From Basidiobolus meristosporus CBS 931.73 (taxonomy: Eukaryota > Basidiobolomycota > Basidiobolomycetes > Basidiobolales > Basidiobolaceae): a stretch of 64,000 bases of DNA. The stretch is from contig MCFE01000119.1 of assembly GCA_002104905.1 (NCBI GenBank), positions 1 to 64,000 of the forward strand, given 5' to 3'. The notes beneath the pieces were generated by a model, which saw only the letters and a program-made list of their open reading frames with translations, did not search any database and was not told the DNA's origin. Shown in pieces: positions 54,022-64,000 of this stretch (positions are counted from its first letter, which is position 1; each line of letters begins with the position of its first letter). A program made the position numbers and the translations under genes.

Positions 54022-55452
54022 ACAGTGGTGGAGTTCTCTGGAGAAAGAAAAGTCTCATTGTTTTGCTCTGATTCAATCCTGACAATTGGTGGACTTGCGA
54101 TCAGATTTTTGTCATCATCTGATTTCATTTTTTGTGAAAATTTTGAATATTCATCAAACAGCACATCCTGGACTTGATCAGCATCATTGCTTTACTATTG
54201 TAGAGTCTGTATACTTCACTCTCATTGCAGTTGCCCAACAATATGCATTTGCACTATTTGGCTTAAATTTTGACTGATTTCTGGGCAGTATCTTGGCATA
54301 TGCTGTACACCCAAATATTTCTAGACATTCTGCACTTGGTCTATGTCTATACCATGCTTCCGGTGGAGTAGATTCACAAAGTATTCTGCTATAACTCCTA
54401 TTTTTGAGACTTACAGCTGTAGCAACAGATTTTGCTTAACAATTGTGGGATATATATATTTTTGATCATGGATCATAGATATTGCCACATCAGATATTGA
54501 ACTGTTTGCAACTTCTGACACTCCATTTTTCTGTGCAGAGTATGATATGGTAGCCTCTTGCTTTATCATGTGAACTTTGCAGAAGTGGATGAAAAGTTCT
54601 GAAGTATATCTTCCACCATTAAAAGAGCGTATTTTCAGGAATTTTTCACCAGTTTTGCTCTCCACCATGGCTTTAAGCTCCCAGAGCTTAGACAGAGCTT
54701 CTTCCTTTCTGCGCAAGAAGTATACTCACATGTACCTTGTACAATCATCAATAAAAGTGATCATACACTTTATCCCAGCTGAGGATAAATTTTGCATAGG
54801 TCCACACAAATCTAAGTGAATTAGATCTAACTTTTTCTTAGTTCTGACCAACTCAGAGCTCTTGAATGATCATCTGGCTTGTTTCACATGTATGCGGGCT
54901 ATACAGTGCTCCAAGTTAGATGTGCAATCAACCTTAACTCAGGAAATTAGCTGATCTTTGATCATTTTGCACAGATAATTAAAATTGTTGTATCCAAATC
55001 TCCTGTGCCAAAGCATTAGTGTTTCTTCATTTAAGTCACCTATATTGGCTTCCAGATATGATGAAATATAAGTCAAGTTGTATAGATTCTGATCTCTGCT
55101 ACCCAAAGCAATATGGGCACTATTTTGATCAGTGATCTTGCTTCCAGAATTGTCAATACTGAAGCTGAGTCCTTTGGCTATGGTCTTGCTTTCAGAGAGT
55201 AGATTATTGGCTATTTCTGGTACATAGAGTAGTTCTTTGAAGGTGAGTGTATGGCTTCCTTTACTGCTTCTGCGGTTTACTTGGATTGTTCCTTCTCCCA
55301 CTGCATCAACTGTTCTATCATCACCCATGAAAACCTTCTTAATTGGAATTTCTTGATATTGGGTATAAAGTTCTTTTTAGTGTGCATAGTGTTGAGATGC
55401 TCCCAGCTCAATATAGCACATCTGAGAATCCTTGTTTATGGGCATATTTTTT
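54022..55452 (-). pseudogene. Inverted copia fragment: protease to integrase
   Basis: Reading right to left: a protease-region remnant, then GDDRTVDAVGEGTIQV, a GAG-pre-integrase stretch with LMLWHRRFGYNNFNYL, an integrase core with LDLIHLDLCGPM, and an end like NGVSEVANSSI in which the integrase catalytic Glu survives. Several stops and frameshifts are present (e.g. near 54935), and sequence is lost before the reverse transcriptase. The right end abuts the LTR at 55453. Confidence 0.8.
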
Positions 55453-55798
55453 TGTAACAGCTTTGGAGATCTTGGAAGTGATTTGAGAGGATAAGTAGAT
55501 TATGTGGCTTTCACTTAATGATTTATCAAATGTAAAAGTAGTATTTGTACCATTACATAGTCTTGGCATAACAAGCATGTAGAATAGGTAAAGGAAGGTC
55601 CCAAGAGCTTGTGTGCAAAGGTTGGGGCTGTTTGGACATCTTGAGGATTTTAATTTTCTGGGTACCTGGTATTTTGGTGAAAATATTCTGAGTAAATACC
55701 AACAAGGAAATTAGTCAGTATTCTCTAGGACTTGAAGGTAATGATCTAAGTGATTAAGTTAGGTGACTATTTAGGTAGAACTACAGATTTTACCAACA
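55453..55798 (-). repeat. Complete copia LTR, minus orientation
   Basis: 346 bp. On the minus strand it starts TGTTGGTAAAATC and ends AGCTGTTACA. It follows the minus-strand polypurine tract GCTGAGTGGGAG (55810-55799), so it is the 3' LTR of the element to its right. Confidence 0.85.
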
Positions 55799-57795
55799 CT
55801 CCCACTCAGCTCAATGTTCATACTGACTAGTCCTAATTTTGACCTATGATATTCAGACTTGTCTCTGGCTAATGGTTAGCTAAATATGTCTGCAATCATT
55901 TCATTTGTAGGACAGTAAACTAAGCTAACTAAGCTATTCTCTATAGCTTCATGTATGAAATGATGTCTAATATCTATATGCTTAGTACCAGCATGAAAAG
56001 TTGGATTTTTACCTAATTGTAAACATCCTTGATTGTCTTGAAATGAAGTAATATGCATTTTTTTGACATAGGCCTAAATCTGTAAAAGCTTTCTTAACCA
56101 CATTACTTCATTTGTAGCTTCACAGGCTGCCTTATACTCTGCCTCTGTGGTGGAAAGTGCTATGGTTGGTTGGTTTCTTGAATTCCACAAAATTGCTCCT
56201 TTACAGTAAAGAAAGGTGTATCTGGTGGTGGATCTTCTGTCTTCCAAATTTCGTCCCCATCAGCATCAGAGTGCTCCACAAGATCCTGATCTGAATCCTT
56301 ATAAGTGTATCTTGAGCAGATACCAGCAGTTCCTTTTAGGTATCGAAAATCTGCTTAACAGCTGCAATATGATCAGATCCATTGTTGTGATTATGCTGGC
56401 TGACAACTCCCACTGAATGTGAGATATCCAGATGTGATCCAAGCATGATATACATCAGACTGCAGATCATAGATTGATAAGGAAAGTTGGGGCTTTTGGA
56501 TGGTATCAAGCTCTCTTGAATTGGTTGAGTGTTGACCAAGTTAAGGTTTGTCTCCATTGGGGTAGCTGCTGGTTTAGAGTCTTCCATTTGGTACTTCTTT
56601 AGTATATCTTGAATATACTTGGATTGGCTTAGGGTAATAGTCTGGGTACTTCTGTCAGTGGAGAACTTTATCCCTAAGTAGTGACTGAGTTCTCCTTGAT
56701 TGGACATCTTGAACTCCTTAGATAGACTGGATTTAGTCTCTTCCAATGTTGCTAGGTTATTGGCAGCTATAATGAGTTCATCTGCATATAGAGCTAATAG
56801 AACTGGATTTGCTCTATCTGACTTATAGTATATACTATAGTCAGCATTACTCCTTTTGACACTCAAAGATTCCAAATAAGAATTTATATTGCAGTTCCAG
56901 GCTCTTGACAATTGTTTCAGACCATATAGTTACTTTAAGCTTGCAGACCAAATGGGGGTTATCTTGGTCAGTAAACCCATCAGGCTTGTCTATATGCACA
57001 TCCTCATCAAGTTCTTCATTCAAAAATGCTGCTTTTACATTTGTTTAATGAATAAAAAGCTTATATTTGGCTGCAATAGCCAATATCAATCTGATGATAC
57101 TAAACTTGGCTCCTGGTGCAAAGGTCTCAGTATAGTCAAGTCCTTTAGTTTGAGAGTATTCTTTGGCCACAAATCTTGCTTTGTATCTTTCAATAGTATC
57201 ATCAGCCTTCTCTTTTGTCTTGAAGACCCATCTGCATCCAATTGATTTTTGGTTGATTGGTAATTTGACTAAGTCCCAAGTTTGATTTTCCATCAGGGCC
57301 TGATATTCCTCAGTCATTGCAGATCTGCAACACTTTGTCTGAGGGCTATTTAGGGCCTCTTTTACAGTCTGAGGCTCATCAATACAGACTCCATAGGCAT
57401 AGGCTAAGTTTGTACCCTGAGTGATATAGTAATTTTGGCCATTTCCAGTCCACTTGGATCTCCAGGCATTGGATACTGGAATAATCTCTTCTGGAATACT
57501 CCTGAGCATTGATTCAGGCTGAACCATGGTTGTAGAGTCCTCTGGAGTGAAAAAATTTCATTGTTTTGCTCTGATTCAATTCTGGCCATGGGTGGACTTG
57601 AGAACAGATTTTTGTCATCATCTGATGTCATTTTCTGTGAGAATTTTAAGTTTTCATCAAACAGCACATCCTTTGACTTGGTCTGTATCCATACCATGCA
57701 TCAAATTGAGTAGAATCACAAAGTGTTCTGTTATAACTCCTATTCTTAAGTTATAAAGCTGTGGCAACTAATTCCGCCCATATATCATAGGATGG
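55799..57795 (-). pseudogene. 5'-truncated copia element: integrase end, reverse transcriptase, RNase H
   Basis: Reading from 57795 leftwards: the integrase C-terminus; an acidic linker; RT opening TWDLVKLPINQKSIGCRWVF and YKARFVAKEYSQTKGLDYTE; a stop near 57045; an RT core containing LLALYADELIIA; LSHYLGIKFSTD; then RNase H (FQDNQGCLQLGKNPTFHAGT). The usual YVDD is YADE here. A deletion of about 180 bp removes sequence between the integrase end and the linker. Several stops and frameshifts make it non-coding. Confidence 0.85.
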
Positions 57796-58637
57796 TATTG
57801 TTGTGGTCTTTTAGAGCTCAATAACTATTTTAAGTGGATCCAAATGGCCAGTGCATCCAATAGCCTTATATGCCAAGAAACATGACAGTATTGCAATGGC
57901 CTCACAGCAAGACTCTGATGGCATTATATTGGCAGTATGATGGCCTACAGCTAGTTCTGTATAATGCCACTGTACCAATTTACCAAGTGGTATTTCCTTT
58001 CTCTACCTCCCTTTGTGCAATTCATATATTCCACTGTAGAATCACCCCTCTTTAATTGCTTACTCACTACCTTGGGTATTTCACATATAGTTCAAATCAA
58101 AAAAACTATGGCCTCTTGCTTACAAACCTATACAAACACACACACCTGCTGCAATTAAGATACTTCTATCACATCAACTGTACAGCCTTGTAGTTTGATA
58201 CTTGCAAAGCTGCCATATACCTTGTACTGCTGGTAACATATACATCTGGCAAACATATGCTTGGTTGCTGCCACTTTGCCATTGATAACTCCTGAATATC
58301 TGCAATAACCTTCTGGAAATTAGACAAGATATTCCTTCTCCCAGCTGTATTATAGTCCCCCTTTATGGGTGCACACTGGCTCTTATTTATGTGAATTTCA
58401 TATTGAATGGTGTAGGAATTAGCTTGTGACCAAGAGAAACCTGACATACTTTGGTAAAGTCTTCCTACATGCATTGGGGCTGCTTAGCTTCTCAATGCTG
58501 TAGGCATAGGTGTCTCCATGTGCATATCTGTCCTCAGTATTTTCCAACTCTTCCTGTCTGTCCTCCATGTGCCAACTTATCACATCCATGATGGACTTAA
58601 AGGTAAAATTCTGATGAGATTGGAATATGGTAGTACC
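57796..58637. other. Unassigned AT-rich sequence inside the retrotransposon cluster
   Basis: About 840 bp that does not match the copia copies in this window and holds no credible gene. It is probably pre-insertion genomic DNA or an older, unrecognised repeat. Confidence 0.45.
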
Positions 58638-58984
58638 TGTTATAAAAATTTGAATTTCCACCTAAATATTCACCTAGCTTAGTCACTTTGATCATTACCT
58701 TCATATCCTAGGGAATACTGACCAAAGTCCTTGTTGGGGTTTACTTGGAATATTTTCACCAAAATACCAGGTACCCAGAACTTGAAAATTCTCAAAGTTG
58801 TCAAAACAGCCCCAAACTTTGCACACATGCTTTTGGGACCTTTCTTAGCCTATTTATGTGCTTGATATGCCAAGACCAGGTAGAAGTATAAATACTACTT
58901 TTACATTCATAAATCATTAAGTGAAAACCACATAATCTACTTGTCCTCCCAATCACTTCCAATATCTCCAAGACTCTTACAACA
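58638..58984 (+). repeat. Copia 5' LTR (element with interrupted gag)
   Basis: 347 bp, TGTTATAAAAATTTG...CTCTTACAACA, followed at once by the primer-binding site GGTTATGAGCCCC (58985). Confidence 0.88.
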
Positions 58985-58997
58985 GGTTATGAGCCCC
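58985..58997 (+). other. Primer-binding site, half initiator tRNA-Met type
   Basis: GGTTATGAGCCCC starts at the LTR end. Its reverse complement GGGGCTCATAACC matches the conserved anticodon arm of fungal initiator tRNA-Met (GGGCUCAUAACC), not the tRNA 3' end. This is the arrangement known for Drosophila copia and yeast Ty5. Confidence 0.75.
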
Positions 58998-59599
58998 AAG
59001 CTGTCACTCTCTGCAATGTCTACTACTGCTATAACTGGAATTTTTCCCTCTGCTGAAAAGTTGGATGGAACTAACTACCATGTGTGGAAGGTGAAGATGA
59101 AGATGCTGCTACAAGAAAGAGGCCTTTGGGATATTGTCATGGGAGAAGAATGCCCTCCTAAAAATGTGGGAGAGGAAGCCTTAAAGTACCAGAAGAAAGA
59201 ACAAAGTGCCTTTAACTGCATTTGCCTTAATGTTAAAGACAAGTTGCTAATTCAATGCTCAACAGCAAAAACAGCACAGAATGCCTGGAAGGCATTAGAA
59301 GACACCTACCAGTCATGTGCAGCTGCTAAGAAAATGTATTTGAGACAAAAATTCTTTACTACAAACATGCTGCCAGGTGAAGAAATGAAAAATCTAATTA
59401 ACAGAATTACCCTGCTGGTAGATGAGATGGAATCTGTGGGCGGACCAACTACTGATGAGGATGTGATAGTTACCATCCTGAATAGCCTGACAGACAGGTT
59501 TCAGGGCCTTGTATCAACCCTAGAGTCCAGAACTGAAGATTTGACCTTAAATTACGTATATGGAAGGCTCCTGGATGAAGAATTAAGAAAAACAAGCGC
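58989..59599 (+). pseudogene. Copia gag fragment, interrupted
   Basis: Gag opens with ATG 58989, inside the primer-binding site (MSPKLSLSAMSTTAITGIFP, then EKLDGTNYHVWKVKMKMLLQ, the family's gag signature). It reads cleanly to LDEELRKTSA. At 59600 a 1,071-bp insertion breaks it and adds a short false tail. The rest of this gag (60671-60756) resumes after the insertion and is then split again by another element. Confidence 0.85.
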
Positions 59600-60670
59600 T
59601 GTGGTGGTGTATAGGTCCAAGGGAGAGATACATTCAACACTTCTCTAGTGTTTTGTATGTGGGGTGTTCACTGGGTGTAATAACCTCTGGCAAAAGCTTG
59701 CTAGGAATACTTGGGCTCTATCTCTAATCTAATGTTAAGGGGAATAAAGCCACAAGCTTGTCAAGGGAAAACTATTGAGCTACAATCCCCAACTTAGTTG
59801 GCATCCTAACATAAGTATGTGCTGGGTTCAGCATCTTTTGAGATGACAATGTACTAAAGCTTCCAAAGTCAAAACAACTGAATACTCCACCAGCAGGGAC
59901 TTGTTGAGAATGCAGCTGTGGTCAATAGTTACAAAGACAGAAAAGTATCTTTGCCTATACAAGAACAAACCTGGGAAAGAATCAAATATAATAAAAGATA
60001 CCTACTCTGAGTATTCCTCACAAGTAGTGCCTCTAAGGTTGGTTGGCTGTCAGCATGGTTTCCTGAGAGTGTCCTGTGGTCTGGGGTTGGAAGTTCAGGT
60101 AGCAGCAAGCAGCAGTGATCTCACTAATCAACAAATTGGTATATTGATAAAGGGGATGATGATTTATTGTTGAGGGATAGCCTCCCTTATGTACTTTTCT
60201 TACTGACTAAGTGATTACTAATCATGGTGTTCTAGAAGGTTCTGGACATCAATAGAAATCTTAATGAGATCAGAATGACCTAAGAATGTTCTGAGTGGGT
60301 GCTGGAAGGTTCTAAGAGGCACAGCACATCCAACCAATCAGGAATCAGTATTCTGAAGCCTGTGTAACATAGGGATACCATATATGGTATGGAAATGGTA
60401 GGGATGGTGACACGGGTTGCTCATGTGTCACAGGTGCTGGCACCGGTAGTTGCCTAATATAGAAGCACTTATAGCTAGTAATCTTACATAAAGTGAGGGG
60501 TAACTTATGCAATAAGGTAAGCAGGTGTGATAGTCAACCGGCTTATGGGATAGTACTGATCAGGTAAGACAAATGGGATAAAACTAAAATAAGTGTAGTA
60601 GAGATATAGGGGAGTAGAAAATATGGGAATGGGCACATTTGTTAGTGGGTGTCACTGTCACCCCACTACA
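59600..60670. mobile_element. 1,071-bp TG...CA insertion in gag (probable solo LTR or non-autonomous element)
   Basis: Defined precisely by comparison with the intact gag at 61110 onwards. It begins TGTGGTGGTG and ends CCCCACTACA (reverse complement TGTAGTGGGG), an imperfect terminal inverted repeat. Flanks GCGC and GTGC could be a diverged 4-bp target duplication. No transposase frame is visible; the largest open stretch is 90 codons without features. TG...CA ends suggest a solo LTR of another retrotransposon, while a MITE-like element is the alternative. Confidence 0.65.
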
Positions 60671-60756
60671 GTGCAAATAAGAAGGAAGAAGAAAATGCTT
60701 TAATAATCAATGATAACCAACAAAGGAGGTACCCAAAACCCTACAAAGGCAACAGC
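60671..60756 (+). pseudogene. Remainder of the interrupted gag
   Basis: 86 bp nearly identical to 61720-61804 of the neighbouring element (Asn/Lys/Glu-rich gag C-terminus). It is cut at 60757 by the insertion of the next LTR. Confidence 0.8.
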
Positions 60757-61105
60757 TGTTGTAAGAACTTGTAATTCCACCTAAATATTCACCTAACTTA
60801 GTCACTTAGATCATCACCTTCAAATCCTAGAGAATACTGACCAAATTCCTTGTTGGGATTTACTTAGAATATTTTCACCAAAATACCAGGTACCCAGAAC
60901 ATGAAAATTCTCAAAGTTGTCCAAACAGCCCCAAACTTTGCACACATGTTCTTGGGACCTTCCTTAACCTATTCTACGTGTTTGTAATGCCAAGACCAGG
61001 TAAAAGTATCAATACTACTTTTACATTCAATAAATCATTAAGTGAAAACCACATAATCTACTTGTCCTCCCAATCACTTCCAATATCTCCAAAACTCTTA
61101 CAACA
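60757..61105 (+). repeat. Copia 5' LTR of right-hand element
   Basis: 349 bp, TGTTGTAAGAACTTG...ACTCTTACAACA, the clearest copy of the family. It has ATCAATACTACTTTTACA and CAATAAATCATTAAGTG inside, and the primer-binding site GGTTATGAGCCCC at 61106. Confidence 0.9.
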
Positions 61106-61118
61106 GGTTATGAGCCCC
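61106..61118 (+). other. Primer-binding site overlapping the gag ATG
   Basis: GGTTATGAGCCCC contains the gag start codon (61110-61112) directly after the LTR, leaving only four bases of leader after the LTR. Confidence 0.75.
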
Positions 61119-64000
61119 AAGCTGTCACTCTCTGCAATGTCTACTACTGCTATAACTGGAATTTTTCCCTCTGCTGAAAAGTTGGATGGAACTAACTACC
61201 AAGTGTGCAAGGTGAAGATGAAGATGCTGCTACAAGAAAGAGGCCTTTGGGATATTGTCATGGGAGAAGAATGCCCTCCTAAAAATGTGGGAGAGGAAGC
61301 CTTAAAGTACCAGAAGAAAGAACAAAGTGCCTTTAACTGCATTTGCCTTAATGTTAAAGACAAGTTGCTAATTCAATGCTCAACAGCAAAAACAGCACAG
61401 AATGCCTGGAAGGCATTAGAAGACACCTACCAGTCATGTGCAGCTGCTAAGAAAATGTATTTGAGACAAAAATTCTTTACTACAAACATGCTGCCAGGTG
61501 AAGAAATGAAAAATCTAATTAACAGAATTACCCTGCTGGTAGATGAGATGGAATCTGTGGGCGGACCAACTACTGATGAGGATGTGATAGTTACCATCCT
61601 GAATTGCCTGACAGACAGGTTTCAGGGCCTTGTATCAGACCTAGAGTCCAGAACTGAAGATTTGACCTTAAATTACGTATATGGAAGGCTCCTGGATGAA
61701 GAATTAAGAAAAACAAGCACCAATAAGAAGGAAGAAGAAAATGCTTTAATAAGCAATGATAACCAACAAAGGAGGTACCCAAGACCCTACAAAGGCAACA
61801 GTGACCTGTTTTGTAACTACTGCAAAAGGAAAGGACTCACATCAGACCAGTTTCTCAAAAAGAAAGATAATCAGCAAAAGAAACCTGAATATGGAAATGC
61901 TGCAACAACTGAAGATAGACTATTCATATCTGCACTAAATATGAGCACAAACAAGGATTCTCAGACGTGGTATATTGACTCTGGAGCTTCTCAACACTTT
62001 ACACACCAAATAGAACTTTTTAACCAATATCAAGAAATTCCAATTAAGAAGGTTTTCATGGGTGATGATAGAACACTTGATGCAGTGGGAGAAGGAACTA
62101 TCCAAGTAAACCTTAGAAGCAGTGAAGGAAGCCATACACTGACCTCTAAAGAAGTACTCTATGTGCCAGAAATAGCCAAGAACCTACTCTCTGTAAGCAA
62201 GGCCACAGCCGAAGGACTCAGTTTCAGTTTTGACAATTCTGGATGCAGGATCACTGATCAAAATAGTGCCCATATTGCTTTGGGCATCAGAGATCAGAAT
62301 CTATACAAGTTGACTTATATTCCATCATATTTGGAAGCCAATATAAGTAACTTAAATGAAGAAACACCAATGCTTTGGCACAGGAGATTTGGACACATCA
62401 ATTTTGATTATTTGCGTAAAATGATCAAAGATCAGCTAATTTCTGGAGTGAAAATTGATCCCCCAGCTAATTTCAAGCACTGTGATGCCTGCATATATGG
62501 GAAACAAGCCAGACAACTGCTCAAGAGCTCTGGGTTAATCAAAACTAAGAAAAAATTAGATCTAATTCACTCAGATCTGTGTGGACCTATGCAAAATGTA
62601 TCCTTAGGCGGGATGAAGCATTTAATCACTTTTATTGATGATTATACAAGATACACATGGGTCTACTTCATGGAGAAAAAGGAAGAAGCTCTGTCTAAGC
62701 TCAGGGAGTTTAAAGCCATGGTGGAGAGAGAAACTGGTGAAAAAATCAAGAAAATATGCTCTGACAATGGTGGAGAATATACCTCAAAACTCTTCATCCA
62801 CTTCTGCAAAATTCATGGGATAAAGCAAGAGACTACTGTACCATACTCCCCACAGCAAAATAGAGTAGCAGCACAAGCTAACAGATCAATAACTGATTTT
62901 GCAAGATCTATGATCCATGATCAAAAATTATCCTATGATTTTTGGGCGGAATCAGTTGCCACTGCTGTATATCGTAAAAATAGGAGTTATAACAGAATAC
63001 TTCGTGATTCTACTCCATTTGAAGCATGGTATGGATACAGACCAAGTGCAGAACATCTAAGAATATTTGGGTGCACAGCATATGCCAAAAAACTGGCCGG
63101 AAATCAGTCAAAATTTGAGCCAAAAAGTGTAAAATGCATATTTTTGGGCTACTGCAATGAGAGTAAGGCATACAGACTCTACAATACCAAAGCAAGAAGC
63201 TGATCAAGTCTAGGGATGTATTGTTTGATGAAAATTCAAAATTTTCACAAAAAATGACATCAGATGATGACAAAAATTTGATCTCAAGTCTACCAATTGT
63301 CAGGATTGAATCAGAGCAAAACAATGAAAATTTTTTCACTCCAGAGGACTCTACAACCATGATTCAGCCAGAATCAGTGCCCAGGATTATCCCAGAAGTG
63401 ATCATTCCAGTATCAAATGCCCAGAGATCCAATTGGACAAGAAATAGCCTAAATTACTATATCAATGAGGGTACAAACTTAGCCTATGCCTATTCAGTCC
63501 ATATTGATGAGCCCCAGACTGTAAAAGAGGCACTAAATAGCCCTCAGATGAAGTTTTGGAGATCTGCAATGACTGAGGAATATCAGGCCCTAATGGAAAA
63601 TCAAACTTGGGACTTAGTCAAATTACCAATAAACCAAAAATCAATTGGATGCAGATGGGTCTTCAGGACAAAATACAAGGCTGATGGCACAATTGAAAGA
63701 TACAAAGCAAGACTTGTAGCCAAAGTATACTCTCAAACAAAAGGACTAGACTATATTTAGACCTTTGCACTGGTAGCCAAGTTTAATTCCATCAGAGTAA
63801 TATTGGCTATTGCAGCCAAATATAAGTTTTTTATTCATCAAATGGATGTAAAAACTGCATTTCTGAATGGAGAACTTGATGAGGACGTGTATATGGACCA
63901 GCCTGATGGGTTTGCTGACCAAGATAACCCCCATTTGGTCTGCAAGCTTAAAAAGTCACTATATGGTCTCAAACAATCACCAAGAGCTTGGAATTGCAAG
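61110..64000 (+). pseudogene. Ty1/copia gag-pol, nearly full length but defective, cut by window edge
   Basis: One frame from ATG 61110 to 63203 covers gag, protease (WYIDSGASQHFT), the integrase zinc region (LWHRRFGHINFDYL...HCDAC) and the integrase core with both Asp motifs (LIHSDLCGPM; CSDNGGEY). Three faults are visible. The gag knuckle reads CNYCKRKGLTSDQF, lacking the His and last Cys. The integrase Glu position reads VAAQANR instead of VAERANR. A one-base loss near 63195 shifts the frame, which resumes at 63221, and a TAG stop at 63758-63760 replaces a conserved Glu codon. RT continues to the window end. Confidence 0.9.

Noticed and set aside
1-64000. CRISPR array, bacterial operons, phage or defence island
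   Set aside because: Spliced eukaryotic genes throughout, with no spaced direct-repeat array and no prokaryotic-style gene strings.

Overview
This window is nuclear DNA from a fungus. Most protein genes are split by short introns of roughly 50-80 nt with GTAAGT-like donors and YAG/AAG acceptors. The gene set is fungal: a Kre9/Knh1-like wall protein, KCH potassium transporters, a velvet-domain regulator, VMA21, POP3, SEM1, NF-YA/HAP2 and vigilin/SCP160. RED/IK and the intron density argue against a budding yeast. I lean towards an early-diverging or filamentous lineage but cannot name a genus. Exon joins were worked out by eye from splice consensus, reading-frame continuity and family motifs. 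No search was run.

Layout. 1-4 kb: a cut-off wall protein, an orphan seven-helix membrane protein and an unrecognised one-helix protein. 4-21 kb is a compact housekeeping block: ADP/ATP carrier, TIM17, SUA5, SEM1, PEX6, a nucleoside diphosphate kinase, acetyl-CoA synthetase, a methyltransferase, NF-YA and POP3. 21-33 kb: two KCH paralogs in opposite orientations with identical intron positions. Between them lie a minisatellite-like repeat, a velvet gene, RRS1, a small basic protein gene, RED/IK and a GPI-type wall protein gene. 33-49 kb: TAPT1/EMP65, a small protein with a PP1-docking-like motif, VMA21, a bHLH factor, a stomatin, vigilin and a homeobox gene. 49-52 kb is gene-poor, with one intronless SDR gene that looks bacterial in type.

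From about 52.9 kb to the right edge the window is a pile of nested, broken Ty1/copia retrotransposons (LTRs of about 347 bp, TGTTGTAAGA...TCTTACAACA). Their primer-binding site matches the anticodon arm of initiator tRNA-Met, which implies half-tRNA priming as in copia and Ty5. The gag start codon lies inside that site. Every copy seen is disabled by frameshift, stop codon, deletion, insertion or loss of a catalytic residue.

No operon-like or defence-like system was found. The best candidates for something undescribed are the orphan seven-helix protein, the small PP1-motif protein, the overlapping primer-binding site and gag start, and the 1,071-bp TG...CA insertion inside one copia copy.
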